Shown: positions 51,350-58,465 of the stretch, piece by piece
Layout: each line of letters starts with the position of its first letter
Numbering within the stretch: position 1 is the stretch's first letter
NCBI GenBank assembly: GCA_022510905.1
Contig: JAFLSN010000015.1
Span: forward strand, 1-58,465
DNA length: 58,465 bases
Reading direction: 5' to 3'
From: Treponema sp.
GTDB lineage: Bacteria > Spirochaetota > Spirochaetia > Treponematales > Treponemataceae
Notes under the pieces: model-generated
What the model was told of the DNA's origin: nothing
Databases searched by the model: none
The model's input: only the letters and a program-made list of their open reading frames with translations
Translations under genes and position numbers: made by a program

Positions 51350-52837
51350 ATGAAACAAAAAAAACTGATAATCATCGGCGCAGGAATTTCCGGGCTTGTA
51401 GCCGGGGTGTACGCCCAGCGTTCAGGCTTTGATGTAACAATTTTAGAGCAACACCGCATTCCAGGGGGGCTTTCTACCAGCTGGAGCCGCAAAGGATATT
51501 TTTTTGAAGGCGGCATGCACTGGCTTACCGGGTCTGCCCCTTCGTTTCCGCTGTACGCGGTATGGAAAGAAACAGGTGCCCTGCAAAAAAACAATCCCAT
51601 ATACAATCGCGACCCTGTATACACGCTTTTTGATGGAACCGTGCGGCTTTCTCTGTATCGCGACCTTGCCCGGTTCAAACAGGAGCTGCTGCGGGTGGCC
51701 CCCGAAGACAAAAAAGCCATCTTCCGTTTGTGCCGTGACATCAAGTTATTTACCAAAGTTCATGTGATAATATCGGACATTGCCTTTCTGAAGACCGCAC
51801 AGCCGGTTCATCCTGCGCTTTCTGAACTGCTTGGCATGGTTCCAGCGGGGTTCAGATACATGCGGCTGAAAGCACAAACCATGCAGTCTTATGTAGAGGC
51901 ATTTAAAAATGAAAATATCCGCGCGCTGCTTCTTTCGCTTATCGGAAGCCGCTATAACGCACTTTCACTTGTGTACAGCATCTCATCGTTCCTTTCGGGT
52001 GACTGCGGATTTCCGGAAGGCGGCTCCATGCGCATGGCCCAGAACCTTGCAGACACGTTTACGGCGCTGGGCGGCACCATCCGCTATGGCACACAGGTAC
52101 AGCGCATACAGATTGAAAACAGAACGGTGTGCGGTGTTGTTACAACCGCCGGTTCCATTGCCACCGACAATGTGCTTGTTGCTTTTGACACGCGCACGGC
52201 CATTGAAGGACAGCTGCTTCCTGCGCTCAAAGAACGCTGGGTGCACGACATGCGCCGTTTTGTTGTAACGGAGCAGAACATGTTTTTTTGCCTCGGTGTA
52301 ACCGCGGATCTTTCAGCCTATCCGGAAACCATGATGGTGCCGCTCAAACAGCCGCTTGCTGTCGGTGGAGAACAGTTTTCAATTTTACGAATAAACAACT
52401 ATGCCGCAAAAAAAGGCTATGCCCCGGAGGGTTGCTCTACTGTTACCTGCATACTGATGGCCCCCTGCTATCAGTTTTGGAAAAACCTCAAAACAAACGG
52501 CACCTACCAGTCTGAAAAACAAAACGCCATCGCCAAATTTATCCAGACGCTGGAAACCGTTATTCCCGAAATACGGGGGAATGTTGCCGTTACAGACCTC
52601 GCCACGCCATGCACATACGAGCGCTACACATCCAGCTATGAAGGTTCTTGGATGAGCGTGTGGGTGCCCGGCGGCGCTTATTGGAAGTTTCCAGTTAAAT
52701 CAAAAACCGTTCGCGGGCTCTATTTTGCAAGCGAACGAACCCTCATGCCGGGAGGCCTTCCCATGTGCGCACAGGCAGGCAGGATGGCGGCACAAACCAT
52801 CTGCCGCGACAACCATGCCACTTTTATTCGTGCGTAA
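51350..52837 (+). CDS. FAD-dependent oxidoreductase, phytoene desaturase/carotenoid isomerase type
   Basis: About 495 aa. FAD-binding GAGISGLVAGVYAQRSGFDV near residue 10, then EQHRIPGGLSTSWSRKGYFF, and a C-terminal second FAD contact LYFASERTLMPGGLPMCAQA. Similar proteins saturate, desaturate or isomerise polyenes (CrtI, CrtISO, retinol saturase). No other carotenoid gene is present, so the substrate may be a lipid or quinone rather than a carotenoid. The ATG at 51350 is chosen because the dinucleotide-binding strand must be close to the N-terminus. Confidence 0.85.
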   Translation: MKQKKLIIIGAGISGLVAGVYAQRSGFDVTILEQHRIPGGLSTSWSRKGYFFEGGMHWLTGSAPSFPLYAVWKETGALQKNNPIYNRDPVYTLFDGTVRLSLYRDLARFKQELLRVAPEDKKAIFRLCRDIKLFTKVHVIISDIAFLKTAQPVHPALSELLGMVPAGFRYMRLKAQTMQSYVEAFKNENIRALLLSLIGSRYNALSLVYSISSFLSGDCGFPEGGSMRMAQNLADTFTALGGTIRYGTQVQRIQIENRTVCGVVTTAGSIATDNVLVAFDTRTAIEGQLLPALKERWVHDMRRFVVTEQNMFFCLGVTADLSAYPETMMVPLKQPLAVGGEQFSILRINNYAAKKGYAPEGCSTVTCILMAPCYQFWKNLKTNGTYQSEKQNAIAKFIQTLETVIPEIRGNVAVTDLATPCTYERYTSSYEGSWMSVWVPGGAYWKFPVKSKTVRGLYFASERTLMPGGLPMCAQAGRMAAQTICRDNHATFIRA

Positions 52838-53100
52838 AGGGTACATACCGAGCTTCCATGAAGCCTTGCTGCAAACAGGGGCGAAATGAACGTTCAAAAT
52901 CAGCCGTGCAGATGGCACATCTGATTTTAACTCGGTTGTTTACTGCCGTTTCCAGCAATAAAAAAGTTGACACTCTTTTCATTAGGGTCAAATTTCAGAA
53001 AAATCATACCCCGTTTCACAGAGTTAAGATCGCTTCTCAGAGTGAAGCCCTGCTTATGCGGGGGGGGGTGATTCCCGCATGTAATCCATCTTCCTGATAT
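52830..53100 (-). repeat. Dispersed mosaic repeat, longest copy, with G9 tract
   Basis: Minus strand: a C9 tract in place of CACACCCCGG (plus-strand G9 at 53060-53068), GGGGTATGATTTTTCTGAAA, AAAATCAGATGTGCCATCTG, CGTTCATTTCGCCCCTG and GGTATGTACCCTTTACGCAC. It combines the AAAATCAG hairpin module of the 9686 copy with the GTATGATTTTTCTGAAA module of the 16880 copy, showing that modules are exchanged between copies. Confidence 0.8.
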
Positions 53101-53215
53101 TTTAAGGAATATCAAACCAAGCTATGCGCCTTGGTCATGCTGAAATATCTGTGTTTTTCCGCAGTGATAAATTTCATTTGGCAGTTTGGGCGCCATTTTG
53201 GATTGTCCTGCACTC

Positions 53216-53244
53216 TTGTATTTTGCCGGCATCTTATTTATAAT
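53216..53244 (+). promoter_or_regulatory. Promoter of the hybrid histidine kinase gene
   Basis: TTGTAT and perfect TATAAT separated by 17 bp; about 50-nt leader. Confidence 0.7.
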
Positions 53245-53294
53245 GGGAAAACCGTAATATAACGGCAACGGCAAAAAAATGTCTGGGGGATGCA

Positions 53295-55835
53295 ATGCTG
53301 GTGGAAGCGTTCTTGCGCATGGAAATAGCCTGCTTTTTAGTTATCGCGCTTATCGCTTGGATGTACTTTTCAGCAAAAAGACGACAAACCTATGTGCATA
53401 AACTTTTTTCGATGCTTATCGTCTTTTCGGCGCTCAACCTGGTTTTTGACATAATCACCATCTACACGGTGAACAATCTGGACATCGTGCCAACCATTGC
53501 AAATGAACTGTGCCACCGCATTTTTTTAGCCAGCTTCATCGCAATCATCTACGTGATTTTTTTATACATGATGACGGTCATCCAGAAAGATTCCGAAGAG
53601 ATGCGCACGCTCAACCGGATATGGGTTGTGCCGCTGATTATCGGTGTGGGCTGCACACTCTTTTTGCCCATTCATTTTGAAGAAAGTATTAACGGCAATT
53701 TCAGTGACGGCCCGGCGGTGCTTTCAACTTTTGTGTTTGCAGGATTGTATCTGATAGTGTCAATCCTGTTTTTTTTCATAAGCTGGCGGCAAATCAATCC
53801 TAAAAAACGGCAGGTTATCGTGGCGGCAATGATGATTATCGCTTCCATTTCAACATTGCAGTTTTTTTTCAAAACGCTGCTAATGTCCGGCGCCGGCGTA
53901 ACCATAATGGTGCTTACATTTTTCTTTACGCTAGAAAGTCCTGACGTGCAACTGATTGAGCTGCTCGAAGACGAAAAAGAAAGGGCCAATGCGGCCAACA
54001 ACGCAAAAACCTCTTTTTTGGCAAACATGTCGCACGAAATCCGGACACCGATAAATGCCATAATCGGTTTGAACGAAGTGATTTTGCGCGACAGCACCGA
54101 GCCACAAACGCTCGTTTATGCCCGCGACATTCAGAATGCCGGAAAAACGCTGCTTTCAATCGTAAACGACATTCTTGATTTTTCAAAAATTGAAGCCGGA
54201 AAAACCACCATCACTCCTGCAAAATACCAGCTAAGCTCCGTGCTAAACGATTTGGTCACCATGACTTCATTCCGGGCCGCAAACAAAGGGCTCGCGCTCA
54301 ACGTGAATATCGACCCCGATATTCCCAACACGCTTTTTGGCGATGAGACCCGCATAAAGCAAATCATCTTGAATGTGCTTACCAACGCCATCAAATACAC
54401 GGAACAGGGATCGGTTACATTCACCGTAAACTACGAAAAAAAGCAGGATCTGTACCACGACATTTCAATTTGCGACTCCGTGTACTTAAAAGTGCGGGTG
54501 GTGGACACCGGAATCGGTATAAAAGCCAACGAACTTGACAAACTGTTTTCTCCGTTTGAACGTATTGACGAAAACCGCAACCGCACCATCGAGGGCACGG
54601 GCCTTGGCATGAGCATCGTAAAAAAACTGCTTGCCATGATGGATTCCGAGCTGATTGTGCAAAGCGAATACGGCAAAGGCTCGGACTTTTCATTTTCGCT
54701 GCTGCAAAAGGTCATGGACTGGACGCCGCTCGGAAAATCCCTTGACATAACATCGGCGGTAGATGAATCTTCGCAGTACCATGAAAGCTTCCACGCGCCC
54801 GACGCGCACATTCTGGTGGTTGACGATACCAACATGAACCTGCTGGTTATCAAAGGGCTTTTAAAACCAACTCAGCTTGCTGTTGACACGGCAGAAAGCG
54901 GCAAAGAGTTGCTCAAAAAAGTAACAGAACAGACGTATGACATTATTTTTCTTGACCACCGTATGCCCGGCATGGACGGAATCGAAGCATTCAAGGCAAT
55001 GAAAACGCTGGAGCACAACCAAAATAAACGAACGCCCATAATAGCGCTCACAGCGAACGCGATTTCAGGTTCGCGGGAATTTTACCTGAAAGTCGGTTTC
55101 AATGATTACATCTCAAAACCAATCGACAGTGCCCGGCTTGAGCAGCTGATTGTAAAGTATCTTCCAAAGCGAAAGGTGATTCTGCCCAAGGACAAGCGAT
55201 TCAACGACCCGCCACCCGTGCATGAAGAAAACACCGCGCCGGCATTTTCTGGCGGAATTCTCCAAACAGTTACCGGCGTAGACATCGCGACAGGCATAAA
55301 AAACTGCGGCTCAGAAGACATGCTGCTCCAGGCCATGCAGGTGTTTTTGATTTCTATTGACGAAAAAACCAAGCACATTGAAGAATACGCTGCCTCTGGC
55401 GATTTCAAGAACTATACAATTCTGGTGCATTCACTCAAAAGCTCCGCCCGGCTGATTGGCGCCATGGAACTTTCGCAGCGCGCCGCCTATCTGGAACAAT
55501 GCGGCGATGCCTCAAATGCCGTTGAAATCGCCCAGCTTACGCCTTCACTTTTGGAGCTGCTGAATTCATACAAAAAACACCTAGCGCCATTGGCAAAACC
55601 GACTGACACAGAAAGCTCCAAACCGATTATCGAAGCCGACGCCCTGCACGAAGCGCTACAGAGCGTTTATGATTTCACACAGTCATATGATTGGGAAAGC
55701 GTGGATGATGTGCTGCACATGCTGGACACGTACCGCATACCAGAGGATTTTGCCGCGACATTCGAAAAAATCCGGGTGCAGGTTGCGGCGGTAAATCGCG
55801 ACGAGCTTCTAAAACTTATACAGCCGCTACTGTAA
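53295..55835 (+). CDS. Hybrid sensor histidine kinase with receiver and Hpt domains
   Basis: 846 aa. Seven or so N-terminal hydrophobic helices (1-215) form a membrane sensor. HisKA has phospho-His near 247 (NMSHEIRTPINAIIG). HATPase_c has N-box NVLTNAIKY, VDTGIGI and GTGLGMSIVKK. Near residues 510-625 a receiver has LVVDDTNMN and phospho-Asp in FLDHRMPGMDGIE. An Hpt domain near 720 has VHSLKSSARLIGAMEL. Phosphate can pass His-Asp-His within one chain and then to a separate regulator, most simply the double-receiver protein encoded 5 bp away on the opposite strand. GGGGG 5 nt before the ATG is the ribosome site. Confidence 0.93.
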   Translation: MLVEAFLRMEIACFLVIALIAWMYFSAKRRQTYVHKLFSMLIVFSALNLVFDIITIYTVNNLDIVPTIANELCHRIFLASFIAIIYVIFLYMMTVIQKDSEEMRTLNRIWVVPLIIGVGCTLFLPIHFEESINGNFSDGPAVLSTFVFAGLYLIVSILFFFISWRQINPKKRQVIVAAMMIIASISTLQFFFKTLLMSGAGVTIMVLTFFFTLESPDVQLIELLEDEKERANAANNAKTSFLANMSHEIRTPINAIIGLNEVILRDSTEPQTLVYARDIQNAGKTLLSIVNDILDFSKIEAGKTTITPAKYQLSSVLNDLVTMTSFRAANKGLALNVNIDPDIPNTLFGDETRIKQIILNVLTNAIKYTEQGSVTFTVNYEKKQDLYHDISICDSVYLKVRVVDTGIGIKANELDKLFSPFERIDENRNRTIEGTGLGMSIVKKLLAMMDSELIVQSEYGKGSDFSFSLLQKVMDWTPLGKSLDITSAVDESSQYHESFHAPDAHILVVDDTNMNLLVIKGLLKPTQLAVDTAESGKELLKKVTEQTYDIIFLDHRMPGMDGIEAFKAMKTLEHNQNKRTPIIALTANAISGSREFYLKVGFNDYISKPIDSARLEQLIVKYLPKRKVILPKDKRFNDPPPVHEENTAPAFSGGILQTVTGVDIATGIKNCGSEDMLLQAMQVFLISIDEKTKHIEEYAASGDFKNYTILVHSLKSSARLIGAMELSQRAAYLEQCGDASNAVEIAQLTPSLLELLNSYKKHLAPLAKPTDTESSKPIIEADALHEALQSVYDFTQSYDWESVDDVLHMLDTYRIPEDFAATFEKIRVQVAAVNRDELLKLIQPLL

Positions 55836-55840
55836 CAGGC

Positions 55841-56671
55841 CTAGTCATTGTCTCCTTCTTTTCTGCTGTTAAAGAAGTCTTTGATTTCCTGTACCAAAAT
55901 GGACGGCGGAGTAGTTTTGAGCAGATATTTTGTCGGTTTTGCCGACACCACTTCAACAACCGTTTCTTTGTCGTCTTTTGCAGTCAAAAAAATCACCGGA
56001 ATGTTCGCTGTGGAAGGTTCTGATTTTAAGATCTGAAACACCTCAAGCCCTGAAAGCACCGGCATGGCATAGTCAAGCAAGATAAGATCAACATGGTGTT
56101 TTTTAAGGAATGAAATAATACTCATACCCGATGTTGAAATATAAACGTTGAATTCTTTTAAAAACCAACGCTGCATGGCATGAAGCTGGGTGCTGTCATC
56201 GTCAACAACCAAAATGCTCTTCTTGTTGGAATCAGCCATGTTCGCAATGTGCACACCGCCATCATTTTCGTCATCGTAGCTGTAGCCCGAAAAAATCATC
56301 TCAAGATGGTTGATAATTTCGGTTGTATTGATGGGGCGCTCAAAAATGGCGGATATCTGTTCTTTTTTTAGGAATTTTGCCGCGATGTTTATTTCCGTGG
56401 GATTTCCCACAAGATACAGGTATCTGTGGGTTCCTTTTTCGGAAAGAAACTGCTGCAATGTTGGAAACAGTTCTTCGTATTTGTTTTCGTATCCTTCAAG
56501 ATATACAATAAAAATGTCTGGGAGAGTCTGACAGTGCCACAGATATTTAATGGAATCAGAATCAGGCAGCGAGCTGATAACTTCATAGCCACTTTCAGCC
56601 AATGTTTTTACAAATGCGCGCACTAAAAAGCCCTGTTCATTTTCGCAAATAAACAGAATCTTTTTTTCCAT
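55841..56671 (-). CDS. Double-receiver response regulator without output domain
   Basis: About 276 aa. The N-terminal 130 residues resemble a degenerate receiver (ILFICENEQGFLVRAFVK, no phospho-Asp in the usual place). The C-terminal half is a standard receiver with SILVVDDDSTQ, phospho-Asp in ILLDYAMPVLSGLE, Thr in FLTAKDD and Lys near the end. No DNA-binding or enzymatic domain follows, so it may act by protein contact or as a phosphate relay or sink. AGGAGG precedes the ATG at 56671. Convergent with the hybrid kinase (5-bp gap). Confidence 0.85.
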   Translation of the reverse strand: MEKKILFICENEQGFLVRAFVKTLAESGYEVISSLPDSDSIKYLWHCQTLPDIFIVYLEGYENKYEELFPTLQQFLSEKGTHRYLYLVGNPTEINIAAKFLKKEQISAIFERPINTTEIINHLEMIFSGYSYDDENDGGVHIANMADSNKKSILVVDDDSTQLHAMQRWFLKEFNVYISTSGMSIISFLKKHHVDLILLDYAMPVLSGLEVFQILKSEPSTANIPVIFLTAKDDKETVVEVVSAKPTKYLLKTTPPSILVQEIKDFFNSRKEGDND

Positions 56672-56705
56672 AAGCTTAGGCCTCCTGATGCGATTGGATG
56701 TCTGG

Positions 56706-56734
56706 AGTATAGCATAAAGGAAACAAATAAACAA
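56706..56734 (-). promoter_or_regulatory. Promoter of the double-receiver gene
   Basis: Minus-strand TTGTTT and TATACT separated by 17 bp; about 28-nt leader carrying AGGAGG. Confidence 0.65.
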
Positions 56735-56787
56735 CTAAAAGCGGATAAAATTATACTTATATCGGAGCCCGCCTTTACCGCGACAGT

Positions 56788-57363
56788 TCATGCTGACGGC
56801 GACTGGGCACCAGCAAGGCCGATTTTTGCCGCATATGGTTTCATGCCTTCAATGCAGATGGCCGCCACCTCGGAAAGTTCCATGCCCAAAAGCGCACAGC
56901 CTTTTTCGATTACCTCGCGGTTGCATTTCTGCGCAAATTTTTTGTTTTTATATTTTTTCATGAAGCTTGACACTTCGAGATCGGTAATGCCGTTTGGCCT
57001 CATCCGCGCACATGCCTGAATAATCCCTGTAAGCTCGTCAACTGTGTAAAGGCTTTTTTCCATGTTTGTCTTGGGTTCTACATCGTTTACCAGCCCCCAG
57101 CCATGGCTCATAATAGCCCGTACATCTTCCTGAGAAAGGCCTGCGGCCAAAAGCGACTCTTCGGTGTGCTGCAAGTGTTCTTCGGGAAACTGCTCGTAAT
57201 CATAATCATGCAGATAGCCTATCGCTTTCCAGTGCTCTTCATCTTCACCAAAATGGCGGGCCATAGCACCCATTGCGGCCATCACATTCAGCGCATGTAT
57301 AACAAGATGCTCTTGGGTTACTGCGGCATCGTTCAATTCTTTTGCGCGTTCCAGTGTAAGCAT
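56788..57363 (-). CDS. HD-domain phosphohydrolase
   Basis: 191 aa. HDIG/YfbR-like signature: HALNVMAAMGAMARHFGEDE, then GYLHDYDYEQFPEEHLQHTE with the metal-binding HD pair, and SHGWGLVND. Such stand-alone HD proteins cleave nucleotides or other phosphoesters. GGAGG lies 5 nt before the ATG. The binding-protein gene ends 200 bp upstream of its start on the same strand, with no obvious functional link. Confidence 0.86.
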   Translation of the reverse strand: MLTLERAKELNDAAVTQEHLVIHALNVMAAMGAMARHFGEDEEHWKAIGYLHDYDYEQFPEEHLQHTEESLLAAGLSQEDVRAIMSHGWGLVNDVEPKTNMEKSLYTVDELTGIIQACARMRPNGITDLEVSSFMKKYKNKKFAQKCNREVIEKGCALLGMELSEVAAICIEGMKPYAAKIGLAGAQSPSA

Positions 57364-57563
57364 AGCGGCCTCCGTGCGTTCCGATTTCAGCGAAAGCGGG
57401 CAGGGCAGTACAATACCCCAAATAATCTACCAAACAACTATGAAATTGTCCAGCCCCGCCATAACGGAATATGCTGACTTTTCGGGCAATGTGCGTTATT
57501 TTGAAAGAGGTGAGGCCGCTTTAATGCGCGATTGGCACAGATTCAGCAGCCTCAGAAACCCGC
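57364..57563. other. Short intergenic region
   Basis: Contains a possible minus-strand promoter for the HD gene (TTGTTT, 16 bp, TATTGT). No gene or strong terminator seen. Confidence 0.4.
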
Positions 57564-58355
57564 CTAATTTTTGCTGACATCTTTTCCGAAGTATTTTACA
57601 GAAAGTGCAGAAATGGTTCCGTCTGCAAGCAATTCGCCAAGAGCCTTGTCAACGGCCACTCGGAATGTGGCTGTTTCCGCGCCTTTCCGTATGGGCAGGG
57701 CAACATGCGAAGCTTCCTGTGTTGAGGCTACAACCTTAAACGGGGCATCGGGGTGCACGTTCATGTAGTCATAAAAACTTACATCGGCATTCAATGTGGC
57801 ATCGGCACGTCCATGCTGAACCAGCTGCAAGGTTTCGTCCAGCGTGTCTATAGTGATGACTGTGGCGCCATACGATTCTGCAAGCGAAGCATAGGTGCTT
57901 CCAAGAGAATTTGTAGTTCGTTTTCCTTTTAAATCGGCAAAATCGGAGATGGTGCTGTTGTCATCCCGCGTGATAAGTGCTGTATGGATGTAGCCATACG
58001 GAATAGAAAAGTCGTACTTTTGCGAACGCTCTTCTGTGATTTCAACACCGTTTGCCGCAATGTCGTAGCGCTTGGAATCAATGCCCGCAAAAATGCCATC
58101 CCAGGATGTTTCTGCAAACACCGCTGTAACTCCAAGCTTTTGCGCCAGATGTTCGGCAACTTCAACATCAAAGCCAACCAGTTTGTCATGCTCGTCGTGA
58201 TAGGTCCAGGGCGACCATTCCCCTTCAGTGGCAATCACCAGCTTGCCTCTTGCCTGAATCTGTGAAAGCAAATCTCCGTCTGCTTTTTTTGCGCAGGAAA
58301 CAAGCCCTGCCAAACTTGCAGCCAGCACCAATGCCATGTGTACCTGTCTTTTCAT
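57564..58355 (-). CDS. Amino-acid ABC transporter substrate-binding lipoprotein
   Basis: 263 aa, complete only when the circle is closed (its first 17 nt are duplicated at 1-17). Lipobox LVSC, then family 3 solute-binding features: GKLVIATEGEWSPWTYHDEH, LVGFDVEVAEHLAQKLGV, and DFADLKGKRTTNSLGSTYAS with the ligand Arg/Thr region. It captures a polar amino acid and delivers it to the permease encoded upstream (203-877). GAGGT precedes the ATG. The gap to the permease holds two alternative hairpins. Confidence 0.93.
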   Translation of the reverse strand: MKRQVHMALVLAASLAGLVSCAKKADGDLLSQIQARGKLVIATEGEWSPWTYHDEHDKLVGFDVEVAEHLAQKLGVTAVFAETSWDGIFAGIDSKRYDIAANGVEITEERSQKYDFSIPYGYIHTALITRDDNSTISDFADLKGKRTTNSLGSTYASLAESYGATVITIDTLDETLQLVQHGRADATLNADVSFYDYMNVHPDAPFKVVASTQEASHVALPIRKGAETATFRVAVDKALGELLADGTISALSVKYFGKDVSKN

Positions 58356-58465
58356 TGCCTACCTCAAAACAGAAATCCAAAAGAAGATTCCGGCTTTCTG
58401 CTGTTTTTTTATGCCACTTCACGACAAATCAAGAAGTGGTTCTTGATTTGCAAGTCTGCAACGCA
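58339..58465. repeat. Terminal direct repeat, right copy (circle-closure overlap)
   Basis: Identical to bases 1-127. One copy must be dropped to give the circular map. Confidence 0.93.

Noticed and set aside
1..58465. CRISPR array
   Set aside because: No regularly spaced identical repeats with unique spacers; the 22-bp repeats at 48.4 kb have no spacers and no cas gene is present.

Overview
The first 127 bases (1-127) recur exactly as the last 127 (58339-58465). This is what an assembler leaves when it closes a circle, so the window is read as one circular replicon of 58,338 bp. A gene interrupted at the left edge (a solute-binding protein) is completed across the join. RepA at 18.5-19.5 kb and ParA/ParB at 26.4-28.1 kb support a low-copy plasmid or small chromid. 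Relaxed lipoprotein signals, poly-G tracts, a LicD fragment and the overall gene mix suggest a spirochaete, probably a host-associated Treponema. That assignment is inference.

Layout. 0-14 kb: amino-acid ABC permease (its binding protein lies across the join), a leftward pair of an RluA-type pseudouridine synthase and a P-loop kinase, an RsuA-type pseudouridine synthase, an NfeD/stomatin pair, a HAL/PAL-type ammonia-lyase, a MATE pump, and a leftward run of envelope or hypothetical genes with a sialate-O-acetylesterase-type hydrolase. 14-17 kb: an ABC-3 family transporter operon whose ATPase is fused to DUF1893 and whose binding protein lacks the usual His ligands. 17-19.5 kb: a DUF3990/DUF3791-HTH toxin-antitoxin-like pair and repA. 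19.5-26.4 kb: mostly non-coding, with decayed transposases, a small lipoprotein gene, a 43-bp perfect palindrome, and a strand-composition switch near 25.1 kb taken as the likely origin. Iteron-like elements lie in front of parA.

26.4-34 kb: parA, parB, a methyltransferase, Vsr, a low-molecular-weight phosphatase, an AraD-like protein lacking its zinc ligands, truncated LicD and HTH genes, several copies of a dispersed mosaic repeat, and a structured RNA candidate with its own promoter and terminator. 34-41.4 kb: an efflux operon (tandem TetR, TolC, adaptor, RND pump, PII-like protein) with a perfect operator palindrome. 41.5-48.2 kb: surface phosphoesterase and barrel-like proteins, a DUF362 ferredoxin-like protein, metNIQ, and tRNA-Thr(CGU). 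48.4-49.9 kb: 22-bp tandem repeats and a foreign-looking lipoprotein gene behind a G10 tract. 50-58 kb: LPP20-like lipoproteins, a phytoene-desaturase-type flavoprotein, a hybrid histidine kinase converging on a double-receiver regulator, an HD hydrolase and the binding protein.

Together the cargo is mostly transport (amino acid, methionine, a possible metal, drug efflux), envelope, RNA-modification and sensing genes. This is more chromosome-like than a typical accessory plasmid. At least five genes have a good -10 box 6-7 nt before the start codon, suggesting leaderless mRNAs. All positions, motifs and promoters were read by eye; no similarity search or skew calculation was run.
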